From positions 17,176 to 22,618 of the forward strand of contig NVTT01000032.1 in NCBI GenBank assembly GCA_002401655.1: DNA of 5,443 nucleotides, in the 5' to 3' direction. This document shows, piece by piece, positions 1 through 5,443 of this stretch. Source of the stretch: Gammaproteobacteria bacterium. Its GTDB lineage: Bacteria; Pseudomonadota; Gammaproteobacteria; Enterobacterales; Kangiellaceae. The translations under genes were made by a program, and so were the position numbers. Each line of letters starts with the position of its first letter. The first letter of the stretch is position 1. The notes under the pieces are model-generated. The model had not been told where the DNA came from. It made no database searches and worked only from the letters and a program-made list of their open reading frames with translations.

Positions 1-71
1 GCTTTCCACATTCTCGTTACTAGTAAACACCAATAAGTTCTAGTGAGATAATAACAAACCCTGATATTTTT

Positions 72-77
72 AGGAGA
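72..77 (+). promoter_or_regulatory. Ribosome binding site of the cytochrome c gene
   Basis: AGGAGA lies six bases before the GTG at 84. This strong Shine-Dalgarno sequence fixes the non-ATG start, which also gives a complete signal peptide. Confidence 0.8.
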
Positions 78-83
78 ACATTT

Positions 84-509
84 GTGTCAGCTTCAAATAA
101 ATTAAAAATTACGCTAATTTCAGCAGCCTTTGCTTTTTCTTATAGCGTTGCTGCGGATCACTTAAGCAGTCACAGCGTAGAAAAAAGAATTTCTCCAACG
201 GGCAGTGTATATAAGAGTGGCGATGATGTGCCTGTTGCTATTGCGCCAATTGTAGAAGTATCTGGTCCCAGAACCGGAGAAGCGATTTACAATACAAAAT
301 GTTTAGCATGTCATGGTACCGGTGTTGCTGGTGCACCAAAACTAGGTGATGTTGCGGGTTGGGCTTCAAGAATAGCTGCTGGTGAAGAAACTTTACTAAA
401 TAATGCGCTTAACGGTATAAACGCAATGCCTCCTAAAGGAACTTGTGCAGATTGTTCCGATGATGAAATTTCGGCAACTGTGAAATATATGGTCGCTAAT
501 AGCCAATAA
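84..509 (+). CDS. Periplasmic monohaem cytochrome c, cytochrome c5 family
   Basis: Exported class I c-type cytochrome of 141 residues, expected to shuttle electrons in the periplasm, for example from the bc1 complex to a terminal oxidase or reductase. Residues 1-24 form a signal peptide: a basic start (K6, K8), a hydrophobic core, and a V-A-A cleavage site before D25. A polar linker of about 35 residues follows. The haem motif is CLACH (C73, C76, H77), and M115 in NAMPPKG is the likely distal haem ligand. C121 and C124 (CADC) match the disulfide pair that marks cytochrome c5 proteins. The GTG start is supported by AGGAGA six bases upstream. The gene is followed by its own terminator, so it is probably transcribed alone or as the last gene of a unit. 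The family is clear; the redox partner cannot be read from the sequence. Confidence 0.93.
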   Translation: MSASNKLKITLISAAFAFSYSVAADHLSSHSVEKRISPTGSVYKSGDDVPVAIAPIVEVSGPRTGEAIYNTKCLACHGTGVAGAPKLGDVAGWASRIAAGEETLLNNALNGINAMPPKGTCADCSDDEISATVKYMVANSQ

Positions 510-540
510 ATATCTATTTGAACATAAAAAATTTTATTAA

Positions 541-569
541 AGCTCAATCTTTTTAGATTGGGCTTTTTT
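541..569 (+). terminator. Rho-independent terminator after the cytochrome c gene
   Basis: A 10-bp stem (AGCTCAATCT, TTTT loop, AGATTGGGCT, with one G-T pair) is followed directly by a run of T residues at 564-569. It sits 31 bases after the cytochrome stop codon and separates that gene from the thioesterase gene. Confidence 0.9.
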
Positions 570-596
570 GTTATTAAGTACTAAAGAAATAAAAAC

Positions 597-601
597 AGGG
601 A
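597..601 (+). promoter_or_regulatory. Ribosome binding site of the thioesterase gene
   Basis: AGGGA lies eight bases before the GTG at 610. It supports that start; the resulting protein also begins at the same point as FlK relative to the catalytic residues. Confidence 0.6.
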
Positions 602-609
602 ATTATTAA

Positions 610-1020
610 GTGCCTACCGAGAAAAAGCTTGAAAAAGGAGTTACCTATGAAAGGAACTTTGAAGTGCTAGCGAATAAAACCGCTAATTATTTTTCTGAAT
701 CTGATTTTGAAAAATATGCTGAGGTGCTGGCTACACCTTTTTTGATTGCCGATATGGAAAAGGTTTGTGCTGAATTAATGAAGCCTTTATTGATTGATGA
801 TGAAGTTTCAGTAGGTGCTCACATAGATGTTAGACATATAGCACCTACAGGCGTCAATGCGCGTTATACGGTTAAAGCAACCTTTGAAAAAAAGCGTTGG
901 GGACTATATACATTTAGTGTAGAAGCAAAAGATTCCGTTGGTGTTATTGGAAGCGGTTTAATTGTAAGAGCAATAGGCTCCAATTACAAAATTTTACAAC
1001 GGGCAAGCTTGGCAGTATAG
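610..1020 (+). CDS. FlK-like hotdog-fold acyl-CoA thioesterase
   Basis: Cytoplasmic hotdog-fold protein of 136 residues, predicted to hydrolyse an acyl-CoA thioester. From memory of Streptomyces cattleya FlK (fluoroacetyl-CoA thioesterase), the two align from the start to about residue 120 without a gap. The FlK catalytic residues fall at identical positions: T42 (ATPF), E50 (ME) and H76 (VRH). G69, the IGSG turn (113-116) and R120 are also shared. F33 is kept, while the lid residue F36 of FlK is Y36 here. Fluoroacetyl-CoA as the natural substrate is unlikely outside a producer; many bacteria carry homologues of unknown substrate, so a small or unusual acyl-CoA is the safer guess. GTG start with AGGGA upstream. 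It lies between the cytochrome terminator and the unknown gene at 1066, and no clear promoter or terminator of its own was found. The fold is quite certain, the substrate unknown. Confidence 0.85.
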   Translation: MPTEKKLEKGVTYERNFEVLANKTANYFSESDFEKYAEVLATPFLIADMEKVCAELMKPLLIDDEVSVGAHIDVRHIAPTGVNARYTVKATFEKKRWGLYTFSVEAKDSVGVIGSGLIVRAIGSNYKILQRASLAV

Positions 1021-1065
1021 TTAACCGAAACATGAAACTTTGAATAAACGCTACATTTCAATTAT

Positions 1066-1470
1066 TTGGAACGAGAACCAATAGACAAACATAAGGCAGT
1101 TATAAATAACTGTTCAAACAAGGAAGTTGCCAAGATAGTGAAGTCAAACTTACCACTCCCGCAACACAAAAAACTACTAATAATTTATCGTTTAGAGCCT
1201 GACTGTTTTGGTTATTTGGGACATAAACAAATGAGTAAGTTTTGTGAGCATATTACAAAAAATATTTTACCAATAGATTCTGGCTTTATAAAGTGGACAA
1301 TCATGCCGAGATTAGAGCCCGAGGAAAAAGAAGTTGAATATCGAATTGATGGAAAGCTATTGAAAGAGCATCAAGTTATCAAATACCTAGCTTTTTTTGA
1401 TAGAGATTATAAACTGTTCCAAGATGCTCTTACTCAATCTATTATGCAACAAACTAGAACATTATTTTAA
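1066..1470 (+). CDS. Hypothetical protein, start uncertain
   Basis: An open frame of about 134 codons that I do not recognise. The product looks soluble: no signal peptide or membrane segment, rich in Lys, Glu and Ile. A hydrophobic strand, KLLIIYRLEP (about 36-45), and a FIKWTIMPRLEP segment (about 74-85) suggest an alpha/beta fold, and the C-terminal third looks helical. The start is poorly defined. The frame is open only from 1048; the first usable codon is TTG at 1066 with no visible Shine-Dalgarno. GTG at 1138 has AAGGAAG 11 bases upstream (1120-1126) and may be the true start. ATG at 1231 would cut into the likely core. The gene follows the thioesterase by 45 bases and could be cotranscribed. 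It may be a small real gene or the remains of a longer one. A biased, protein-like composition over 400 bases favours coding. Confidence 0.5.
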   Translation: MEREPIDKHKAVINNCSNKEVAKIVKSNLPLPQHKKLLIIYRLEPDCFGYLGHKQMSKFCEHITKNILPIDSGFIKWTIMPRLEPEEKEVEYRIDGKLLKEHQVIKYLAFFDRDYKLFQDALTQSIMQQTRTLF

Positions 1471-1620
1471 ATGATGATTAAAGGAGTAGAGCATTGAGCT
1501 TCTCAAAAAAACTCCTATAAAAACAAAATCTTATAAAAAAACGTTATTTCATGTAAAAAAGCAGTACAAAAACTCAAAAAAAAGTATAATTACCACTCTA
1601 TTTCTAAAAATAGCCTATTA

Positions 1621-1634
1621 TTGATGTACATCGA
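1621..1634 (+). promoter_or_regulatory. FNR/ANR-like operator
   Basis: TTGATGTACATCGA matches the FNR/ANR consensus TTGAT-N4-ATCAA at nine of ten defined bases. Its centre (between 1627 and 1628) lies about 41 bp before the start predicted from the TATAAA at 1656-1661, the position used by FNR at class II activated promoters. It is 104 bases upstream of the flavoprotein start codon. The sequence match is seen; binding by an FNR-type oxygen sensor and activation at low oxygen are inferred. Confidence 0.6.
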
Positions 1635-1655
1635 TCAAAACCGACTCTAACACTC

Positions 1656-1661
1656 TATAAA
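1656..1661 (+). promoter_or_regulatory. Predicted -10 element of the oxidoreductase operon
   Basis: TATAAA, five of six to the sigma-70 consensus TATAAT. It would place transcription start near 1668, leaving a leader of about 70 bases. No good -35 element is present at the matching distance, as expected for an activator-dependent promoter. The surrounding DNA is extremely AT-rich, so a match of this quality alone is weak; its spacing from the FNR-like box gives it weight. Confidence 0.45.
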
Positions 1662-1678
1662 ATAAAAAAATTTTTATG

Positions 1679-1693
1679 AAAAACGTCGTTTTT
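1679..1693. other. Palindrome in the leader of the oxidoreductase operon
   Basis: AAAAACG and CGTTTTT are exact inverted copies around a single T at 1686. The dyad lies between the predicted transcription start and the ribosome binding site. The one-base centre makes a strong RNA hairpin unlikely, so if it is functional it would be a DNA operator. No regulator can be named, and the AT-rich context lowers the significance. Confidence 0.3.
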
Positions 1694-1724
1694 AATGGTT
1701 AATAATTATAAATTTAAGTCAATC

Positions 1725-1731
1725 AAGGGAG
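1725..1731 (+). promoter_or_regulatory. Ribosome binding site of the flavoprotein gene
   Basis: AAGGGAG lies six bases before the GTG at 1738. It fixes that start, leaving the conserved first cysteine pair (C18, C22) inside the protein. There is no ATG nearby in frame. Confidence 0.8.
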
Positions 1732-1737
1732 CTAGGT

Positions 1738-3504
1738 GTGAAGCCAACCAATATTAAAGATCCTGAAATATTTCACAAAGTCGTCGACTGTCAGTATGCC
1801 TGTCCAGCGCATACACCCGTACCAGAATATATTCGACTAATAGCCGCAGGGCGATATGACGATGCCTATATGGTTAACTGGGAGTCCAATGTTTTTCCCG
1901 GAATTCTTGGTCGTGTTTGTGACCGGCCTTGTGAGCCGGCTTGTCGTCGAGGACGGGTAGAAGAAGAGCCTGTCGCCATTTGTCGTTTAAAACGAGTAGC
2001 AGCAGATAACAAATCAGATATCACCGATCGCCTACCGAAAATAATGCCAAAAAATGGAAAAAAAGTTGCCATGATTGGTGCGGGACCGGCATCTTTGACT
2101 GTCGCTCGGGGTTTAGCGCCTTTAGGTTATGAAATTGACTTATTTGATGAACAAGAAGTAGGTGGTGGATTTATGCGGAGTCAAATTCCTTCATTCCGTT
2201 TGCCAGAGTCTGTATTAAGTGAAGAAGTTAATTATGTGTTAGATATGGGGATCACAACGCACTTTAAACATTACGTAGAAAGTCTAAAAGAATTATTAGC
2301 CAAAGATTATGACGCTATTTTTGTTGGATCGGGTGCACCTAATGGTCGCAACCTCAATCTTCCAGGCAGAGATGATGCCGCTGATGATATTCATATCGGA
2401 ATTAACTGGTTAGAGAGTGTTGCTTTTGACCACACTACATCGATCGGAAAAAATGTCATTGTACTTGGTGGTGGAAATACCGCGATGGATTGCTGTCGTA
2501 CTTCAAGACGATTAGGTGGTATTAATGTAAAGGTTATTGTTAGAAGTCCAAAAGCTGATATGAAAGCATCACCTTGGGAAATTGATGATGCGGTTGGAGA
2601 AGATATCCCCATTTATGAAAATCACACGCCTTTAGAGTTTGTAGTAGAAAATGGTAAATTAAAGGGTATGAAGTTTGATAAAGTTAGAGCCGAATACGAT
2701 GAAAAAGGCAAACGTAGTCTAATTTCAACTGGAGAAGACCCTATCTTTATAGAGGCAGATCAAGTGTTGATAGCAATTGGTCAAGATAATGCTTATCCGT
2801 GGATTGAAAGAGATGTTGGTTTAGAGTTTGGAAAGTGGGATATGCCCGTAGTCGATGAGGCAACTTTTCAATCAACCAATGAAAAGGTTTTCTTTGGAGG
2901 TGACGCGGCTTTTGGACCATCCAACATTATTACTGCGGTTGCTCATGGCCATAAAGCTGCCGTTTCTATACATAAATTTTGTCAAGGCGAAGATGTTAAA
3001 GAGCGACCAGCGCCAGGTGTTACCTTGCTAAGTCAAAAAATGGGTTTTCATGAATGGACCTATGATAATCATATTGATCATGATGTTAGGCATTTAGTGC
3101 CTCACGTTGACAAAGAGACAGCGATAAAGAATTTAAAATTAGAAGTAGAAAAAGGCTTTGACCAAGAAATAGGTTATGAAGAAGCAATGCGCTGTTTAAA
3201 TTGCGATGTGCAAACGGTATTTACCGATGACTTATGCATTGAGTGTGATGCTTGTATCGATGTTTGTCCTACCAAATGTATTAATTTTATTGATAATGGC
3301 GAAGAGCAAGACCTTAGATCAAGGCTCATGTTACCCGCTAATAATAAAGAGCAAGACTTGTACGTGTCGGGCGATTTACCGACCACTCGGGTAATGGTTA
3401 AAGATGAAAATGTTTGTTTGCACTGCGGTTTATGTGCGGAACGGTGCCCAACAGCAGCTTGGGATATGCAAAAATTTAGTTATTCAACTACTAAGGTAGG
3501 TTAA
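1738..3504 (+). CDS. GltD/NfnB-like FAD-NAD(P) oxidoreductase with C-terminal 2[4Fe-4S] ferredoxin domain
   Basis: Cytoplasmic iron-sulfur flavoprotein of 588 residues, predicted to move electrons between NAD(P)(H) and a low-potential partner. The N-terminal iron-sulfur region (about 1-85) has C18, C22, C61, C65 and C69, in the style of glutamate synthase small subunit (GltD) and NfnB. The FAD-binding Rossmann motif is GAGPAS (114-119); the NAD(P)-binding motif is GGGNTA (244-249); the second FAD motif is GGDA (387-390) in the usual PSNIITAVAHG setting. An RCLNC motif (485-489) leads into two ferredoxin motifs CxxCxxCxxxCP: C500, C503, C506, C510 and C560, C563, C566, C570. The gene ends three bases before the korA-like gene, so translation is probably coupled. 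In context it likely takes electrons from the KorAB 2-oxoacid oxidoreductase to NAD(P)+, or feeds them back. GltD itself is excluded because no gltB lies beside it and the ferredoxin tail is extra. Cofactor preference is unclear: the usual RR after the second Rossmann strand reads RS (269-270). Confidence 0.9.
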   Translation: MKPTNIKDPEIFHKVVDCQYACPAHTPVPEYIRLIAAGRYDDAYMVNWESNVFPGILGRVCDRPCEPACRRGRVEEEPVAICRLKRVAADNKSDITDRLPKIMPKNGKKVAMIGAGPASLTVARGLAPLGYEIDLFDEQEVGGGFMRSQIPSFRLPESVLSEEVNYVLDMGITTHFKHYVESLKELLAKDYDAIFVGSGAPNGRNLNLPGRDDAADDIHIGINWLESVAFDHTTSIGKNVIVLGGGNTAMDCCRTSRRLGGINVKVIVRSPKADMKASPWEIDDAVGEDIPIYENHTPLEFVVENGKLKGMKFDKVRAEYDEKGKRSLISTGEDPIFIEADQVLIAIGQDNAYPWIERDVGLEFGKWDMPVVDEATFQSTNEKVFFGGDAAFGPSNIITAVAHGHKAAVSIHKFCQGEDVKERPAPGVTLLSQKMGFHEWTYDNHIDHDVRHLVPHVDKETAIKNLKLEVEKGFDQEIGYEEAMRCLNCDVQTVFTDDLCIECDACIDVCPTKCINFIDNGEEQDLRSRLMLPANNKEQDLYVSGDLPTTRVMVKDENVCLHCGLCAERCPTAAWDMQKFSYSTTKVG

Positions 3505-3507
3505 AAA

Positions 3508-5367
3508 ATGCGTCTTGAATCTAATAATGAATTCGTGATTCGATTTGCGAACGTCAATGGAACGGGATCAGCTAGCGCAAACAATATGTTTTCGAAAGCC
3601 GTTTTTCGTATGGGTGTACCGGTTAGTCCAAAAAATATCTTTCCTTCAAACATTCAAGGGTTGCCTACTTGGTTTGAAGTAAGGGTCACTGAAAGAGGTT
3701 ATTTAGGAAGCCGAGGAGATGTTGATTTTGTTGTTGCTATCAACGGTCAAACCTTAAAGAAAGATTATGACACTTTAGTGCCTGGCGGATATTTTCTTTA
3801 TGACTCAACCAAATCTCTACCAAGAGGCCTTGATCGTGATGATGTCATTGATATCGGAATTCCATTGACTCAAATGACAATCGATAACTTTTCAAATCCG
3901 CGTCAACGCCAGTTGTTTAAAAATATCATCTACGTTGGTTCTTTAGCTTACTTATTAAGCATGGAATTTGAAGTTTTAACCAACATGGTAAAAGAGCAGT
4001 TTGCTAAAAAAGAAAAATTGATCCCACCTAATATTAAGGCGTTAGAGCTTGGTTATAATTATGCAAAAGAACACTTTGAAGATGTTTGTGGTTTATCGGT
4101 AACCCGCAGAGATAATGTTGGCGACTCTATTATGATTGACGGAAATGCGGCTACAGGTTTAGGCGCTGTTTATGGTGGTGCGACGGTTTGTGGTTGGTAT
4201 CCAATTACGCCATCAACCTCTGTTGTTGAAGCGTTCGAAAAATATGCTAAAACGTACCGTATCGAAAAAGACACAGGCAAAAATAAATTTGCAATATTAC
4301 AGTCGGAAGATGAGTTAGCTGCAATCGGAATCACAATTGGAGCAAATTGGATGGGAGCGCGAGCTTTTACTGCCACATCAGGTCCGGGTCTTTCTTTAAT
4401 GAGTGAGTTTTTAGGCTTGGCTTATTTTGCCGAGATTCCCGTGGTTTTGGTTGATGTTCAAAGAAGTGGTCCTAGTACCGGAATGCCGACTCGAACTCAA
4501 CAATCTGATATTATTTCTGCAGCTTATGCCTCCCATGGTGATACTAAACAAGTTTGTTTTTATCCATGCGACCCAGCCGATTGTTTTGAAATGACGGCAA
4601 AAGCGTTTGATATTGCAGAAAGATTACAAACCCCCGTTATTATTATGTCCGACTTAGATTTAGGAATGAATGATGGCATGAGTCGTCCGTTTGTTTGGGA
4701 TGACAAAGTTGAATATGATCGCGGTAAAGTATTAAGTGCTGATGATCTAGATAATTTAACTGAGCGTTGGGGTCGATATAAAGATGTTGATGGCGATGGT
4801 ATTGGTTATAGAACTTATCCTGGAACTCACCCGACAAAAGGTGCTTATTTTACTCGGGGTTCTTCGCATGATGATTATGCGGCTTACACAGAAGACAGTG
4901 AAATTTATGAAGCTTGTATGGAACGCTTGGTATTAAAATGGGAAACCGCAAAAGAAATTGCACCCCATCCACAAATTAAATACCGCGATAAAAAATCTAA
5001 AATTGCCGCCATATTTTATGGCACCAGTGCTCAAGCAAGTTATGAAGCGCTGGATGGTTTAGCCGGTGATGGTGTTAAAATTAATACCTGTCGAATTAAG
5101 TCTTTCCCATTTCATCCAGATATCGGTAATTTTATTGAAGAGCACGAAACGGTTTATGTGATTGAGCAAAATCGAGATGGACAAATGCGAACTTTATTAA
5201 TCAACGAGTTTAACATTGGTACCAAGCGACTAAAATCGATTTTGAATATTGATGGAATGCCAATGAGAGCCAGACGAATTAAACGAAAAATAGAAAGAAT
5301 GATGAGCGGTGAAAGTGTTAGTCCATTTACAACGGCAAACAGTAGTGCCGAAGGAGCTGAAGCATGA
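3508..5367 (+). CDS. korA: 2-oxoacid:ferredoxin oxidoreductase, fused gamma-alpha subunit (KorA type)
   Basis: Protein of 619 residues, cytoplasmic, forming with KorB an enzyme that oxidatively decarboxylates a 2-oxoacid with CoA and passes electrons to an iron-sulfur carrier. Residues about 8-185 are the gamma domain (VNGTGSASANNMFSKAVFRMG near the start, GYLGSRGDVD at 64-73). Residues about 205-600 are the alpha part: GGATVCGWYPITPST (223-237), QSEDELAAIG (265-274), ATSGPGLSLM (289-298) and the CoA-site type motif GPSTGMPTRTQQSD (321-334). DGDGIGYRTYPGTHP (428-442) and KGAYFTRG are typical of the KorA branch. The gamma-alpha fusion and the length match two-subunit KorAB enzymes such as those of mycobacteria. 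It lacks iron-sulfur motifs, as expected; KorB should hold one cluster and the upstream flavoprotein more. ATG start three bases after the previous stop, with AAGGTAGG (3493-3500) as the ribosome site. 2-oxoglutarate is the likely substrate, but other 2-oxoacids cannot be excluded. Confidence 0.92.
   Translation: MRLESNNEFVIRFANVNGTGSASANNMFSKAVFRMGVPVSPKNIFPSNIQGLPTWFEVRVTERGYLGSRGDVDFVVAINGQTLKKDYDTLVPGGYFLYDSTKSLPRGLDRDDVIDIGIPLTQMTIDNFSNPRQRQLFKNIIYVGSLAYLLSMEFEVLTNMVKEQFAKKEKLIPPNIKALELGYNYAKEHFEDVCGLSVTRRDNVGDSIMIDGNAATGLGAVYGGATVCGWYPITPSTSVVEAFEKYAKTYRIEKDTGKNKFAILQSEDELAAIGITIGANWMGARAFTATSGPGLSLMSEFLGLAYFAEIPVVLVDVQRSGPSTGMPTRTQQSDIISAAYASHGDTKQVCFYPCDPADCFEMTAKAFDIAERLQTPVIIMSDLDLGMNDGMSRPFVWDDKVEYDRGKVLSADDLDNLTERWGRYKDVDGDGIGYRTYPGTHPTKGAYFTRGSSHDDYAAYTEDSEIYEACMERLVLKWETAKEIAPHPQIKYRDKKSKIAAIFYGTSAQASYEALDGLAGDGVKINTCRIKSFPFHPDIGNFIEEHETVYVIEQNRDGQMRTLLINEFNIGTKRLKSILNIDGMPMRARRIKRKIERMMSGESVSPFTTANSSAEGAEA
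5351..5356 (+). promoter_or_regulatory. Ribosome binding site of the korB-like gene
   Basis: AAGGAG, a near-perfect Shine-Dalgarno inside the end of korA, lies seven bases before the ATG at 5364. Confidence 0.85.
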
Positions 5368-5443
5368 GTTATTTAAAGTCGACCTTCCGTCACCCAGAAT
5401 CTCCAAAAAATGATTTAGGTTATACCGAAGCCGTTTATGAAGG
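5364..5443 (+). CDS. korB: 2-oxoacid:ferredoxin oxidoreductase beta subunit (KorB type), 5' end only
   Basis: Only the first 26 codons and two bases lie in the window; the gene runs off the right edge. The ATG overlaps the korA stop in an ATGA arrangement (5364-5367) and has AAGGAG upstream, so the two genes are translationally coupled. The peptide starts MSYLKSTFRHPESPKNDLGY, too short to show the thiamine-diphosphate or iron-sulfur motifs. The assignment therefore rests on position: in KorAB enzymes the beta subunit, of roughly 300-370 residues, directly follows the alpha subunit. It should bind thiamine diphosphate and one [4Fe-4S] cluster. Confidence 0.8.
   Translation, partial: MSYLKSTFRHPESPKNDLGYTEAVYE

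Noticed and set aside
17..52. Palindrome TTACTAGTAA (17-26) and a GATAAT -10-like hexamer (47-52) upstream of the cytochrome gene
   Set aside because: No convincing -35 element at the right distance and no second copy of the palindrome; too weak to call a promoter or operator.
1482..1516. Inverted repeat AGGAGT...ACTCCT after the hypothetical gene as a possible terminator
   Set aside because: The stem is six bases with a 23-base loop, and no T run follows on the + strand.
1713..1726. Second FNR-like sequence (TTTAAGTCAATCAA) just before the flavoprotein start
   Set aside because: Only the right half is perfect and the left half is poor. It overlaps the ribosome binding site, downstream of the predicted transcription start, so it is probably chance in AT-rich DNA.
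1866..2072. Minus-strand open frames here and at 311-547, 2391-2612, 3174-3386, 4170-4376 and 4643-4837
   Set aside because: All lie opposite well-supported genes (the first partly over the terminator region), have no ribosome site noted and no recognisable protein features.
3206..3394. 62-codon open frame on the + strand
   Set aside because: It lies entirely inside the ferredoxin domain of the flavoprotein in another frame; the real frame carries the conserved cysteine motifs.
1738..3504. Annotation of the flavoprotein as glutamate synthase small subunit (GltD)
   Set aside because: There is no gltB next to it, it carries an extra two-cluster ferredoxin domain, and it is coupled to korAB.

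Overview
The window looks like a piece of an AT-rich (about 40% GC or lower, judged by eye) proteobacterial chromosome, most likely a gammaproteobacterium. The pointers are a cytochrome c5-type gene with its own terminator, strong Shine-Dalgarno sequences, and an FNR/ANR-type box ahead of a redox operon. All genes are on the + strand. Of six genes, three are read from GTG and one apparently from TTG. No RNA gene, transposon, CRISPR array or repeat family was seen.

Layout: (1) 84-509 encodes a secreted monohaem cytochrome c5-family protein, followed by a clear rho-independent terminator (541-569). (2) 610-1020 encodes a hotdog-fold acyl-CoA thioesterase that lines up without gaps with the fluoroacetyl-CoA thioesterase FlK, including the catalytic residues. 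(3) 1066-1470 is an open frame of unknown function with a doubtful start. (4) 1471-1737 is a very AT-rich gene-free stretch. It holds an FNR-like site (TTGATGTACATCGA, one mismatch) placed about 41 bp before the start expected from a TATAAA -10 element, the geometry of an FNR-activated class II promoter. (5) 1738-5443 is a tight operon: a 588-aa GltD/NfnB-like flavoprotein with a C-terminal two-cluster ferredoxin domain, a fused gamma-alpha 2-oxoacid:ferredoxin oxidoreductase subunit (KorA type), and the first 26 codons of the beta subunit (KorB type), which runs off the window.

Working model for the operon: KorA and KorB oxidatively decarboxylate a 2-oxoacid (2-oxoglutarate is the best guess) with CoA to give an acyl-CoA. 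The electrons pass to the ferredoxin-like domain of the flavoprotein and through FAD to NAD(P)+, or in the reverse direction. This would be an oxygen-sensitive, NAD(P)-linked stand-in for the 2-oxoacid dehydrogenase complex, switched on at low oxygen by an FNR-type regulator. The family assignments are firm. The coupling, the substrate and the regulation are inferences. The most interesting material is this operon and its promoter; the individual families are known.
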